64,000 nucleotides of DNA from Cyprinodon diabolis (taxonomy: Eukaryota; Chordata; Actinopteri; Cyprinodontiformes; Cyprinodontidae): positions 34,272,337 to 34,336,336 of the forward strand of contig CM060069.1 in the NCBI GenBank assembly GCA_030533445.1, given 5' to 3'. The first letter of the stretch is position 1. Each line of letters opens with the position of its first letter. The translations under genes were made by a program, and so were the position numbers. Below, piece by piece: positions 35,800 through 49,999 of this stretch. The notes beneath the pieces are model-generated. The model was given only the letters and a program-made list of their open reading frames with translations. It did no database searches and was not told where the DNA came from.

Positions 35800-35895
35800 A
35801 CACTGTAGCCACAGCAGCTCTGGAGCTCACAGGGACCAACAGACCCTCTGGCCACCATCACCGAATAATAGACTTTGTTTGCACAAGTTACATTT
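35800..35895. repeat. Degenerate fish repeat fragment
   Basis: TGTAGCCACAGCAGCTCTGG followed by GACCCTCTGGCCACCATCA resembles part of the repeat at 58700-58905. Too short to assign. Confidence 0.5.
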
Positions 35896-36907
35896 ATCAT
35901 AGTCGGAATTCTTCTTTTCTCCATCTATGCAGATTGAATTCTAGATGCCTGAACCTAAATATAAGGTTAAGGAGAGCCTTATGATCTATATCATCTGTTT
36001 CAAATGTAAAGTAGCATATAAAGTAAATAGAGTTCTATGATTAGCAAGGTAAATGTCACTAAAGCCATGCTTATTGCCAACCTTAAATAAAAAAAACATA
36101 CAAGAAATTCAGTTAAAGCTCTATAAATAGAGCACCAAGGGTCTGATCTTCTGAATGGCCAGTTTACATGTTTTTGGAAATGGCACTTGCATGCAAGAAC
36201 AAAAGATCAAGTATGTAGGTTCACGCTCTTTCCTGGAGTTCTAGTCCAAATCTCATTATCTGTGTGCATAGATATCCTTTATCATCCTGCAACAGCTCAT
36301 CTGTTTCTTCATGTTTCTGTTTTGCTGTTTTGTTTACAGTAGTCACTCTACATACATGCAAATCCTGTTTCTTCAAAGATTTACTCTGTGCATGCAAACA
36401 ACTTTGTACATGTTTTACCTTGCAAACCTTTCCATGATCAAGCCCAAAATGTGACCAAAATCATTCCTTTTCCTTACTGTAATGTAAAATGACAATGCAG
36501 TTGTGTAAACTGAATGTTTTGATGAATTAATGTTTTAAACAAATAATTTTTAAAGAATCCATTCTAATGTGTCTCTATGCTCAAAATAAATGCCATTCCT
36601 ATCACCAGTCAATAACGGAAAATCACAATTTTCTTCAGAAACTAATAAATAAACTGACAACAATTTGACAGAATAGTTGGGAAAATTAATTAACTACTTT
36701 AAGTTTTTAATTCCTTCCGGTTGTGTAAAAGAATGTAGAAAAACACTGAAGTGTCAAATATTTTTTTATGTTATGGCAGAAGTTTCCATCATTATCCAGT
36801 GTTAACAAAAAACTGGATTATGATAGAAGTATCAAAATTTGCTGATGCTATGAGAATGAGATTTATAATGATACATGTTAAAGGTTGTGCTATCAATGTG
36901 ACTTTAG
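35896..36907. other. Intergenic or intronic DNA, nothing recognised
   Basis: A+T-rich, no gene or repeat seen. If the two exon candidates belong to one gene this would be intron. Confidence 0.4.
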
Positions 36908-37015
36908 GATCGACATAAAGAAGACGTAGCATGTGTTTTTGATTACTGGATTTATATCAAAACTGATGGAAAGCAATCTGTTCCATTAGAAGAGCTGCCA
37001 GAAAAGAAGCTGCAA
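36908..37015 (+). other. Candidate coding exon, 36 codons, phase 0
   Basis: Preceded by GTGACTTTAG (AG at 36906-36907) and followed by GTGAGAG at 37016, a good donor. Between them 108 bp is open, with a charged, protein-like composition (starts DRHKEDVACVFDYWIYIKTD, ends EELPEKKLQ), unlike the Lys/Phe/Ile-biased chance frames elsewhere. Family not recognised. A stop (TAA) follows only after the donor. It could be an exon of the same gene as 34943-35016. Confidence 0.35.
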
Positions 37016-37438
37016 GTGAGAGATTAAAGCACAATCAATGGCTTTCTTCCTGTGTCCTTTTTACAGAGACAGGTTAATGGTGTACGGAGCAAGACTAGCA
37101 TTAGTCCCCTCATTAAAGACTGACCTGCACTGATTTATCTGGACTGAGAGTGAGGTTGACGAGGCAGCAAGATTCAAAAAGAGATTAATGACTTGGTCAA
37201 TAATGTTTAGAACTACGGGTAAATCTGGGCCAAATCCCCTAGAGTTTGGATCAAAATCTTTAGGACCCTCTTCATTACTCCTTGTGTTTTGGTCTACCTT
37301 GTGGCTGAGAATGCAGTTATATCTCAACATTAATCGAAAGTTAAATCTATTCAGTTTAGAAAGTCAGACAGCTAATAGAGATTAATTACACTCATACAGT
37401 TACATTTCTGTAAATAATTGCTTTTATGGCTTTGAGTA

Positions 37439-38219
<781 letters not shown>

Positions 38220-39310
38220 ACAAGAGTACTCAAAAAATATACCTAAGTAAGAGTAGCACTGCTTTATCATGTCTTCACTCAAGTTAAAGTAAAGTAATAC
38301 AAAAATAAAAATTACTTAACAAGTTTAAAAAAGGGGTTTGACAAAAAGGCTATTAAAGTACTGAGTAACTGATCTACTTATTTCCCAGGATCATAACAAC
38401 TGTTTCAATATTTTACTAATGTAAATGTGTAGAATTTACAGCCAGAATGAATAACACAGCGTAATTTACTGTGGTAAACCACCATTGACTCTGGCCGCAT
38501 TTATCCAGACCAATCACAGCGCAGGAGGAGGGACTTTATGATGTGTGACTTGGTGCCACAATTACCATTAAGGCAGCAGCATTTTTCTGCTTGCGTAACA
38601 ACAAGCTGGTTAACCGAACGGAGTAATTTTGCAATTAAAATTAAGAATGCAAACCTTATATCTTTAGATTTTTTGGACAAAACATGACAGAAATCATTTA
38701 CTGGAGAGTTTCTTCAGTGACTTGACATGTTCCTTGGAGTTTTTGCATCACATCTGTAGGTATCTGATTGTTCTATCCTGATAAGTCTGACCCTGTTAGT
38801 TATTCCTTTGAAACCTAGCTCTACAAGCCTTTTACCAGGCTAATATGGTGTGTAGGTATGAGTCGCATCAGTTCGGCTGACCAGGCTACTCGTAGAACAG
38901 AATATTGTGATATGCAGATTCTGGTGTTTCAAAAAATGAGATAAAAATACATATATAGCATACAGTAATAGCACAATAAAATGAGTATGACTTGTAAAAC
39001 AAAATAAACTAGTTACAGTATGTAAGAAGAGATTAAATCACAGTATATGTTTACTTTGATTCCTCTCGACCTCCAAATTACACAACAGACTCAGATTTAA
39101 AAATAAATAAAATAAACATTCAACCAATAAGCCTTGAGTATAAAAAACAAGAAAGTGTGTCTCTCAATGGTTCATATTTTCTTGTTTTTCTCAAAATGGA
39201 TGGAGTAGCCTGAAATTTTACTTAAGTAAAAGTAAAGAGTAAAATGGCGTAAAACTACTCACAAAAGCACATTTTTTTCAAAAAGTTACACAAGTAAATG
39301 TAACTAAAAT
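38220..39310. repeat. Probable degenerate DNA-transposon repeat (ACTCAAGTAA type)
   Basis: Begins near AGAGTACTCAAAAAATATACC and ends near GTTACACAAGTAAATGTAAC, with AAGTAAAAGTAAAGAGTAAAA in between. This TACT(C/T)AAGTAA wording is typical of a common fish non-autonomous DNA repeat. Ends and target duplication are not defined. Confidence 0.4.
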
Positions 39311-41776
39311 GTCAAGCAAGGTCAGGAACATACTGTATAGTTATATAGATGTATGACATCAATTAGAAGACCACTTTATTTCCGATTAGCCCAATTAAGT
39401 TTTCTCATTAGCCAAAGTTAAAATTCTATTACAGAAATAATTAAGTAATAAGTAAACTGGTTTGCAACATATTTATATGATGATTGGCCTGTTTTTTCAT
39501 TCTATTTTCATAAATAGAGCAAATTATGTTTTTCATTGTTTTAATCCTAAACCTTTGCTTTGACAATTGTGCAATGCATAATTGTTTAAAAGAGACTACA
39601 GTGAGTTTTCCTTTATTGTTACTTATTATAGCCAGTACAGTGCAGATTAAGAGGTTTGCAGGCAACAGAAGCAATAGTCTCCTCTTTTAGTTAATTGCAT
39701 TTGACTAGGTCAAACAAAATACAGGAGTAAGAAGTAAAATAATAATGAGGATTATTGTTTTCCAATTTCCCAGTCACGCTAAACTCACGCCCATTGATGA
39801 GAAAACGGATTGAAATATGAACGAAAATGTTTCCTTTTATTAAAGATGGATGCCTTAAAATTAACAGATTGGGGGAAAGATAATTTGAATTAATAGGATT
39901 TTACTTGCATGGAGACACGTTTCAGTCGATGTGCTTCAGTCTCTGCTCAGTGGATGCCAATTCCTAATTTTGATATCAACACCATTCTACTGTAGATCAT
40001 TTATGACACTTTGTTTGTGAAACTTAGAACGTGCCAAAGATTCCCTACCCTCCTTATTTTCACATTTATTGTCCCAAACTTATGAAATTCATACCACAAT
40101 CACAGAGAATGATTATGTGGAGAAACATGCATAATTGTAAACACATTATTGCCTAAACTAAACAGAGGAGGGAGATCTCAACAACTTAGAACCCGGAACC
40201 TGCTGAAGATTCCCTCCCCTCCTTATTTTCACATTCCCTCAAATCGCGGTGTCTTTGCCGCTTGGCCGTGATGCTGTTCAGAACAGCACAGGCTCATAAG
40301 CTTAACCTTCCAAATGTTAAAAGGGCAATATTATTGCCATTACTGTTAATATATAATAAAAATGTACACATTCAGTGATAAAATGACACGGGGGATGGTA
40401 TGGAAGAAGGGGGATGCCATCCCCCCTCAACACTAATACTGAGTACAACAAGAATTTATTTTACAGTTAAAGTGTTTAAACAAAAACAACAAAGCAGAAA
40501 GACAAATCTTAAGGAAGTGGTTATAAGGAAAAGACTGGATAGAAATTAACATATACTGTATTAAGTAGTGAAGTTGCAGCTGTAATTAACATTTGCATAT
40601 GTCATGGACTTTGAAATACGAATTTGCATCGTCTTCTGTGATTACATTTTCAGTCAGTAAAATCTATTAGATTAAGAGTGATTGAAATGTGCTAAAGTTG
40701 TTTTTCAACCCACAGACATCAACACCCTGATGCTAACATATTGCTTTTGATGATATTCACATGTATTTAAATGCACATGAAAACTGACAATATTTTTAGG
40801 TTTTGTGCTATGACTTACCTAACATTACCACTTAGTGATAGTATAAGTGCAGTATTTGTACTATATGTTCAAAGAGTATAAATTAGAAATGAATAATAAA
40901 ACAACAAATAGTCCTGAATTAATACATTTGATTTTACACTGCAAAGTAATGACTGATAACTGAAGTGAAACCTTCATATAATAAATGGAAATGTGTCAAT
41001 CTCTCATAACCATGACCAAGGTCAAGAGTGTGTTTATGTTTCTTTTCTTTTTTTTTTCACTGGTACATACTATTGTGGAATTACCTAGGCGACAGTCTAA
41101 AGCTGCAAAAAAGCCATAACCTTTTGGATGGAAAAGCAAGAAAATGACATGATTGTGCTCCTAGTTGACAGGTGCTATTGTACCACAGTTTTTAGGCAGT
41201 GTGTACGGCAGGGCTGAGAGCTGAGATGAAACAAGCAGTGACAGGGTGGCCACTGCTGTTGCATGTTCTATGTTTTATTAGTATGCATATAAAGCTAGTG
41301 TGTTCTTTTAAAGCTAGTGATATTTAAAAAAAAAAAAAAAAATTGGTGTTGGTGACAGACAAATCAATATTTGGAAGGTCCAAAAGATCGAAAATAGGAA
41401 CTACTGCACTGGGAACACATTTTAGTCAAAATAGTACAAACTTGAAATCAACATCAGAAAACTTACATATTCTAGGGCAGTTTATTCAGAAAACCATGGG
41501 TTCATAGCTGTGATACTTTGCTAATAGCAGTTTCAAAAACCTTAATTATATGAGTAAACTTGTTTAATTTGTTTTCATAAATTGATTTTATAATGACTTG
41601 TAAGTCAGATAGATGAAATAATCCATGTACTCTGTAGCACATGAAAATATCAATTTTGCAATTATCAACAATTTAACAAAAGAAAATAAAGATTAATTTC
41701 TTTATGATAATGATAGTTCATTGGTTTGTTGCATACATCTCAAGTCACAATAAAACATTTTTAAAAAAAACAGAAA
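39311..41776. other. Intergenic DNA with a short direct repeat
   Basis: An imperfect ~45-bp direct repeat occurs at 40022-40066 and 40186-40235 (AAGATTCCCT.CCCTCCTTATTTTCACATT). A poly(A) run lies at 41324-41341. No gene is seen. Confidence 0.45.
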
Positions 41777-41778
41777 TA

Positions 41779-43026
41779 CACTATATTGCCAAAAGTATTT
41801 GCTCACCTGCCTTGACTCACATATGAGCTTAAGTGACATCCCGTTCCTAATCCATAGGGTTCAATATGACGTCGGTCCACCCTTTGCAGCTAGAACAGCT
41901 TCAACTCTTCTGGGAAGGCTGTCCACAAGGTTTAGGAGTGTGTTTATGGGAATTTTTGACCATTCTTCCAGAAGCGCATTTGTGAGGTCGCACACTGATG
42001 TTGGACGAGAAGGCCTGGCTCTCAGTCTCCGCTCTAATTCATCCCAAAGGTGTTCTATCGGGTTGAGGTCAGGACTCTGTGCAGGCCAGTCAAGTTCATC
42101 CACACCAGACTCTGTCATCCATGTCTTTATGGACCTTGCTTTGTGCACTGGTGCACAGTCATGTTGGAAGAGGAAGGGGCCAGCTCCAAACTGTTCCCAC
42201 AAAGTTGGGAGCATGGAATTGTCCAAAATGTCTTGGTATGCTGAAGCATTCAGAGTTCCTTTCACTGGAACTAAGGGGCCAAGCCCAGCTCCTGAAAAAC
42301 AACCCCACACCATAATCCCCCCTCCACCAAACTTTACACTTGGCACAATGCAGTCAGACAAGTACCGTTCTCCTGGCAACCGCCAAACCCAGACCCGTCC
42401 ATCAGATTGCCAGATGGAGAAGCGCGATTCGTCACTCCAGAGAACGCGTCTCCACTGCTCTAGAGTCCAGTGGCGGCGTGCTTTACACCACCGCATCCGA
42501 CGCTTTGCATTGCACTTGGTTATGTATGGCTTGGATGCAGCTGCTCGACCATGGAAACCCATTCCATGAAGCTCTCTGCGCACTGTTCTTGAGCTAATCT
42601 GAAGGCCACATGAAGTTTGGAGGTCTGTAGTGATTGACTCTGCAGAAAGTTGGCGACCTCTTCGCACTATGCGCTTCAGCATCCGCTGACCCCGCTCCGT
42701 CAGTTTACGTGGCCTACCACTTCGTGGCTGAGTTGCTGTCGTTCCCAAACACTTCCATTTTCTTATAATACAGCTGAAAGTTGACTGTGGAATATTTAGG
42801 AGCGAGGAAATTTCACGACTGGATTTGTTGCACAGGTGGCATCCTATCACAGTTCCACGCTGGAATTCACTGAGCTCCTGAGAGCGACCCATTCTTTCAC
42901 AAATGTTTGTAAAAACAGTCTGCATGCCTAGGTGCTTGAATTTATACACCTGTGGCCATGGAAGTGATTGGAACACCTGATTCCAATAATTTGGATGGGT
43001 GAGCAAATACTTTTGGCAATATAGTG
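41779..43026 (-). mobile_element. Intact 1248-bp Tc1 element, copy A (minus)
   Basis: Flanked by TA (41777-41778 and 43027-43028). Terminal inverted repeats are about 28 bp, CACTATATTGCCAAAAGTAT onward. Same length and nearly the same sequence as copies B (50000-51247) and C (54758-56005), but opposite orientation. Before insertion the site read CAGAAATATTTCTG, a perfect palindrome around the TA. Confidence 0.96.
41861..42892 (-). CDS. Tc1-family transposase, copy A (343 aa)
   Basis: Cut-and-paste DDE transposase. I use the ATG giving [10 protein letters not shown]; the open frame extends 38 codons further into the end of the element, but only by way of non-ATG codons or leader sequence. Residues 1-115 form the paired-like helix-turn-helix DNA-binding region, with a GRPRK AT-hook-like linker at 59-63. 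Catalytic residues are D154 (LWSDESRF), D245 (FQHDCAPVH) and E280 (LNPIEHLWD), DD34E. It differs from copies B and C by Phe instead of Val at residue 39, in the first helix-turn-helix, which may weaken DNA binding. No stop or frameshift. Confidence 0.95.
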   Translation of the reverse strand: MGRSQELSEFQRGTVIGCHLCNKSSREISSLLNIPQSTFSCIIRKWKCLGTTATQPRSGRPRKLTERGQRMLKRIVRRGRQLSAESITTDLQTSCGLQISSRTVRRELHGMGFHGRAAASKPYITKCNAKRRMRWCKARRHWTLEQWRRVLWSDESRFSIWQSDGRVWVWRLPGERYLSDCIVPSVKFGGGGIMVWGCFSGAGLGPLVPVKGTLNASAYQDILDNSMLPTLWEQFGAGPFLFQHDCAPVHKARSIKTWMTESGVDELDWPAQSPDLNPIEHLWDELERRLRARPSRPTSVCDLTNALLEEWSKIPINTLLNLVDSLPRRVEAVLAAKGGPTSY

Positions 43027-43444
43027 TATTTCTGATTTTCAGATATTGTATTTGTGCCAGTTCTCGCTTTCCATATACGCAGCTATTTCCCTCTGACTCC
43101 AGATTTGTGTACTACCTCAAAATGCTTTGATCAAAATCTTTCTTTACAGCAAGTCCTCTTCAGCCTCATCTTACAGGCCCAGCTGTGGATATGCCCTAAG
43201 GTGCATTCACACCGGGGTCAAAGGACAGTGTAGACATCACATACGTCACATCATGTGTAATATCAATGGAAGTAACAAATGATTTCAGCATCTATGTGTT
43301 ATTATTATTATGAGTTGTTGAACAGTGGGAGGTGACAATATCACATTATTATTGACTATTTACATTTTGCTTTTGTGACTGCTGTGTTCCAAACGAGACT
43401 CGTGAAGTGTGACATGACCAATAAGAACTATAGAATATGTATCA

Positions 43445-43555
43445 GATGTAGCACCACATTTGATATCGGCCGATATATCGGATATCAGTTTTTAAAGGCT
43501 TCAATATTGATGTCGGTATCGACCATCAAAATCCCATTTTGGTCAGGCTCCAGTG
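43445..43555. repeat. Degenerate TATCGGCCGATA repeat remnant
   Basis: GATATCGGCCGATATATCGG followed by ATCAGTTTTTAAAGG and GTCGGTATCGACC is the kind of palindrome-rich end found in fish and other vertebrate DNA-transposon remnants. Limits are uncertain. Confidence 0.4.
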
Positions 43556-43801
43556 AAGAGGTCATACTGACAATGGAGATCACAAAGACAAATGAGAAAA
43601 ACAATAATTCATGTATAGATTCACTCAGAAGTGCAATAAAAAAAGGCAAGTTAATCTTACGCGTATGTTTTTTGACTGTTGGAATTAGCAATAGTATTCC
43701 GAGAGAGCACATGCATGCAGGCACGTTATGCATACTCTTTGCAGAAGATGCCCCTCTTATTAAAAGCAAAGACTGCTAGAAACTGTATTGCTTCAGTACT
43801 C

Positions 43802-43980
<179 letters not shown>

Positions 43981-44047
43981 TTCCTTTAAATATGTTTATA
44001 TAACAGGGGTTTTTTTCAAATTACTTTTAAACTTTAAGGCTAATGAT

Positions 44048-44270
44048 AGGCTGATGGTGGTGGCCTAGTATTTAGGGCATAGAGCTTAGAATATGCAGGG
44101 TCTGAGTTTGAGCCTCACTCCAACAGACTGCCTCTCTGGTTCTCTGAGCAAGACCTTTAACCCCACACTACTCCCCGGGCGCCACACAATGGCAGCCCAC
44201 AGCTCCCCAAGGGCATGGTTAAATGCAGAGGTAAATTTCTCATATGCTGGATCAATAAAGTTCAATTATA
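44048..44270 (+). repeat. tRNA-derived SINE, copy 2
   Basis: Head with a degraded A box (GTGGCCTAGTATTTAGGGC) and B box region (GGGTCTGAGTTTGAGCC), body CTCCCCGGGCGCCACACAATGG, tail GGATCAATAAAGTTCAATTATA. Same family as the copies at 30285, 56285 and 56878. Confidence 0.82.
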
Positions 44271-46924
44271 TGTATATTATATATTATAAAATTAGTTGAC
44301 ATTTAATGACTATGAATTACCCAAAAATGCCTTCAGTCTGTTAGCATGTGAGGTGTTTAAAAAAGTAAAAAAAAAAAATAAATAGTGCAAATTATAGACC
44401 ATGCACCTCTGACTTCATTTTCTGAATGTTTTGAACAGTAAGCTTCTATGGTGGGCTCCTAAAATATGTTTTTTCCTATTGTCCTACTTCACCGAGCTAA
44501 GCAGGTGCACCAGAAAAGTGTAAATGAGACAAAAGTGACCTGTCCTCAACCTGGTGCCATGTGTGATGGATGGTTTAACAGACAGAGCAAAGTTCAACAC
44601 TGAAACAGGTCATAGAAGACACTAAAGCTGTTCTACTTCACCAAGTTAGCTTTTTATCATCTCACTATTTGGAACTGGCTTGCAAAGATGGAATACATAA
44701 AATAAAAAAAATCTTATTGTAAGGCTTATGTTTGTATGATCCTAAATAGATTTGGAATGCTAAGTATTGTTTGAATTAAACATTTTACTAATTTCATGTG
44801 AAACGATCAACATTGCTGTGTTTTTTCCTCAACTTTTTGATGTCTTTTTATATTCAAAGTGACATTTATTATTGGTGAGTTGTTTAAATTTTGAAATAAG
44901 TCTTGGTTATGATTTACTTGTATAGCAATGAACGGATTTTCCTGTAAAAAAAAAAATTTAAGCAGCCTTTCACAAGAGTCCTCACTTTTTGTTCCACTGT
45001 TCAAATCCTAAATAACAATGCAGGACATGATAACATACTGTTTTTTTTCACAGCACTTTTTTTACTACAGTTTTCTGACATAAGCCTACAGTGTATTACA
45101 TATAATATCATGTGTCTTGTTGCTTGAGTTTCCGGCTTCTACACAGTTTTTTAGTTAAAAAGGGGCACTTTCAGTTTACAAGGGTAATGTGTCATCTGTA
45201 AACAAACCAATACCACTCTACAGTCTCTGTCAAACACTCCACTCATCTAAAAACTGAATATGCATACTGTGTAAACAAACAAACATTGTTAGGTGTGTAT
45301 ATAAAGTATGCATAAATGTATTCATTCAACAGTCACTTTTAGACCCATTTTCCTTGTGCTTGTTATAAAAATTATGTTCCTAGAAATGCCCAGATTTGGC
45401 TTGGATTTAACAAGATACCAAAAACTTTCTCAAAGATCTTTGTTGACATTTTAGCCTTGGATTTGTTGCTTACAAGCCAGTAATGCCAATGATTTAACAC
45501 CCTATCAGCGGGGTCTTTAGACTGAAGTGTTGAGGATATGTAACTGTTTATTTTATGTGAGCTTTGGTGAATTCTTGTTTCAGTTTTAATTTTCTTAGAC
45601 TTAGACAACTTTTATTGTCCTTTGTATACACAGAGTGTGTACAAAATGAAATTGTGTTTAGTACAGCTTTCAAAAAGTAATTCCATAAAGTGCTTCAGTG
45701 ATCAAATGTGTGGGGGAAAAAACATGGTGTAAAACATATGGAAGTTAAGACCATTAATACATACTCTGAACTCCTATATCAATGTCTTTTTGTTTGCATT
45801 TTTAAATGTACCAGGAGTAGCAACCTTTTGTTGCAGTGGTCCAGCTGCTTTGAAGTTTCTGATTCTGTGATACTACTCTTTATTTCTTCCTTTAAACACT
45901 ATTTTCTCATTCTCCTCTGACCCATGATGTAAAATGTTACTTTTGTCCTACAGTAGACTCCAGTGCTTAGAACCATTTCTCTTTTTTTTATATATAAAAC
46001 TCTTTCCATAATCCTGAGAGAAGACTGTGCACACATATCCAAGAAGGTCAGTAGATTCAAAAACACTGAAGCCAGCTCATCTAGTAGCAACAACAACGCT
46101 GCAATAATTCAATCAATGCCCTTCTAAAGAATATGTCTTCCCCTGTCAACTGCAGATATTCACTGAGTTGCCACCATGTTATTCGGCTTTTTTGTTATTA
46201 TTTTTTTAATGACACTCCTAACCTACTGAGTTGCATGTGTGTCTGTATGTTTTAAGCTTTTTTTTTTGTGAGTATAATTTATCTTACTAAAAATCTTTCA
46301 ACTTCATATGAAAGAACATTAAGCCCAAATCCAACTATTTATTAGTACAGTCACAGTGGACTGTGGGAATTATATGATTTACCTTGTCACTAATACTGAG
46401 CAGGAATAATAAAAGGTAGAGTTGTCAGCACACTAAAAGGCCTTTCAAATGCTACGGTCATTATGTGTTGTGTAAATATTGCTAAAAAATATAGGAAACT
46501 ATAGATGGTTCAATTTAGAAAGTTCTTAAAAAAAATAAATATTTGTTCTTAAGACCTGCTATAATTATCAACTGCAAATGTTCTACAATAATACAAAGTA
46601 GTAAAACCACTGGGCAGAAAATGTAGGCAGCAGGGCACTGCTTGCTTTTATGTCTGGTGTCGGCATTTTGCTGGGAGTTAATAACTCCACCTCCACTAGT
46701 AATCAGTTTGCTAATCCTCCAATGCATTAGACCAGTCATAACATGCTTTATCCTCAGGGTAAAGACATCAAATAATGAATCATTAAAACAGGTCAAAAGC
46801 AATGTGATTGTATTAATCATTTTATTCCCTCACCCTCAACTGAACCCTCAAGGTTGGTTCTGCTTCCCCCAATCTCTATGGATCCGTCAAGCTATAAATA
46901 ATTCTGATTACTCCTACATGAGTT
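44271..46924. other. Intergenic DNA, nothing recognised
   Basis: A+T-rich, with no coding frame or repeat edge that I can support. Confidence 0.5.
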
Positions 46925-47345
46925 AGTCCAAGGGTGTCAATCTTATATCAGGCCACTTTGGCATTATCAAGTCTTTAAAAGAGCCAGATGCAGCTGTATA
47001 AATGAAACATTTGATTTCATCATTCCCTTTACAAAGACCAAACTTCTCTGGTACACTCCCAATTACTTGTCCAGTAATCATAAAATAGTATTTCCCCCTA
47101 CCTGATAACATGAATGGCTTAATTTGCCTGTTAAAAGACAGTTAAATTGCCTTGGAATGCTGGATTAGGAACACAGACCTTGAGTTTGACATATAGTTTA
47201 GAGAAAGAGTGCCCAAGTGCAGTGCAGTAGAGCTACCTTCCTGCACCATTTACACACATACCTTCTCCAACACATCTGGATCCAATGGCTCAATTCCCTC
47301 AGCTTGCCGTTTAGCTTGGCAGAAGCCTGGTAAGGAGAAACTCGT
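46925..47345. repeat. Two fish DNA-repeat remnants
   Basis: 46925-46990 (AAGGGTGTCAATCTTATATC...GGCCACTTTGGC) and 47200-47345 (GAGTGCCCAAGTGCAGTGCA...CACATCTGGATCCAATGG, CTCAGCTTGCCG, GGCAGAAGCCTGGTAA) both resemble the ends of common fish hAT-type non-autonomous repeats. They are worn, and no target duplication was found. Confidence 0.45.
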
Positions 47346-49997
47346 TAGATGTAGGTGCAAAAACATGCTGCTCAATATTGATGTGGGTGAGTTTCCAAGA
47401 TGTTTTAATTAGTGTCAGGTCCTGAAGGTTATATTTTGGTTCTTTATGGTTTGCATTATTCTGTTATTAACGCTGTGTGGAGCTTACTATATATTTTTTA
47501 TGTGTATAGAAACACAGCCCTAGAAAAATTTACAAAAAAATAGAAAAAAATAAGTTAACACCTCAAAACTGTGAAAACACAAAGGGAAGAAATTATCTAG
47601 AGAGAAAAAAAATCCCAAAAATGATCAAAACAGAAACCTCTCTCAACAAAAAATTTGACAACAAAGTAAAAGTAAACTACTGGATAGCAACAGGGGGCCT
47701 CAGAAGCAGAGCCTGATGCACAAAGACAATCACAGACTGGATGGATGGAGATGACTGATTGAAGAATCAAAAAAATGAATGTTCTGTATTGGATAAACTG
47801 TAACCCTACTGCAATTGCCATCATTGTCACCTATAATGGCAGATCACAAAGAACAACCAGTGTGGAATACAGGACCCTACTTTAAAGAAACAGACATTAA
47901 TTACATCTCACACCATGCATTGCAGCTCTGACATCACAATACTGGCGTTAAAAGACCAATGTGAGTGCCATCAAAGGCTCTTATAGCTGCCACTAAAAAG
48001 AAATAATCTTTCTGATTTGCAAAGTGTGCTGCATCTAAAAACTGGACTGAATCAGTGGATTAAGTAGCAAGTTAATTAACCAGCTTGAATCATCCAACTT
48101 CATGCTTTCCTTTTGAAAAGAAGCTCACCTGAGCTTTGAAATCTGTCTGATAATCACATAAATTCATGCAAGGGTTTTTGGATTAGCGAAGCAGATACCA
48201 TTTTCTGACCAAGAGACAACTACATCAGTTGAAATCTTCTCTTTATGTAAAACATTTTAACATACCCCCATTTTTTGGCAGGAAAAATATCCTTAGAAGC
48301 TGTATTGTGCATGTTTAATATTTACTCCACAGGATAAAGTGCTTTGAGCTTTCTGGTGAATACTAACATGATTGTTCAAACGGTACAATGTGTTTTCCAA
48401 GAGCTTAGATTTTGTAAGTTAGATCAGATGATCTGTAGCCAAATCTCAAGCCTGCTAAGTTAGATCAGCTCCTTAGTTCTTTCCTTTTCCCCTGCATTTG
48501 CCAATGTTTTATTTCTATGTGTCTGCACAGCTAAGATTAGCGTTTCGAGGCAGGAAACATCCAGCAAATGTTTTGATGTTTTGTTGGATTCACAAAAAGA
48601 AGTGAAAGCACCAAGGTTGCTTTCTCCAGCAAGCAGTCATTGCAGCTCGTAAGTCATTGCAACTTGTGGAGCAGAAAACTGTGCCTGGAATCAGAGCAGC
48701 GAGGAGAAGAACTCCCCTCTTATTTCATCATTCAAAATGATTCACATTTACAAACCTTCCAGTAATCCCACTCTGCTCTACAACATGGGCAATTGAATTT
48801 TTTTATTTGACCCAATCTGTAAAAGAATAAAACAAGAGTAAATATTTGGGCAGATTTTAATCAAGTTCATATCTTCCCTGTGAATGAAAGGGGACCAACA
48901 GTTAGCTCTTTGTTTGCTGAAATGGTAATATGTTCCATAAATTACTTTAATATTTATAGGTGTCTTACATTATATTACATCACATCTTTGAACAAAAGAA
49001 CTGTCCAGCTTTAACGACGAGACAGAAGTGCTTATCTTTTCTCCCAAGCTTGTGCACAAAACTTGTGTCATTTCAGATTGCCGATAGAGGGAACAACATT
49101 TCAAACTTAAAGTCAAATCTGATAACAAAACAAAATTGATTAATGTATTTTGGGCTCAGATGAATATTAATGAATACTCAAAATACTTATTTCTCTTTAA
49201 AGCATTTCCAAATAAGAAAATAAAGTAATTAAATCTCTTACATTCTGGGAACAAATTTACTGTGGTGATAAAAAATACTAAAATGTTATCAACGCAAGAT
49301 AAAGAAACAGGGGCAGTTACGGGTTCATTTATTTTTACATATTTACCCACATTTAAGTAATAAAAACAGGAATATGTCTCTCCTCAGTGGTGTTAGCATT
49401 TCCTTAGAATATAACAAAACAGGGATAGTAGTAGTAACAGAGTACTAAACAGGAGGGTCAGAGGTCATTTGTACTTTAGAAATAGAGTCTTGACCAACTT
49501 CCTTTCTTCTTTTTTTTTTAAACTCTCTTCTAATATTTTTTGCCTTTTGCCCTAGTCTTGCTACTGTACTCAATTCCACTCTGATTCCTGATTTTTTTTT
49601 TATGACTCTACTTTTGTTCTCTTGCTTTATCTCAACTGGCCCCTTAAAATCAATGAAAAAGTAGATTTTTTTTTTTTCATTTTTATTTTGAAAGAATTTA
49701 GCGCTACAACTAATTGGTGTCATAGTTTATTGCAAATATATTCATAACATAAACTAAGAGAAAGAACTGTATGTACAGTCCAGCCAGTATATTTGACATT
49801 CTGGGGGCCCACTCTTAGAGGCACAGATGTAATGCCAGTGAGCCCACATTGAATGACCTGTGGACTAGACATCATGCTGCACAAAAGGCATAAATCTGAG
49901 TATCAGAAGAAGAGAGAAACAAAGAAATAAAAGCCAGAATTAGGAGTAGCGGCTGTTTGTTGACTGTGTTCCATCCCAACGTTTAAGAAAATGTTGA
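47346..49997. other. Intergenic DNA, nothing recognised
   Basis: A+T-rich with T-rich runs (for example near 49510 and 49665). No gene is supported. Confidence 0.5.
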
Positions 49998-49999
49998 TA

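Noticed and set aside
42340..42597. Long antisense open frames over the Tc1 transposases (for example 41799-42569 +, 50457-51227 - and 55215-56084 -)
   Set aside because: They lie exactly opposite intact transposase genes, recur identically in all copies, and have no domain of their own. They are shadows of the sense gene.
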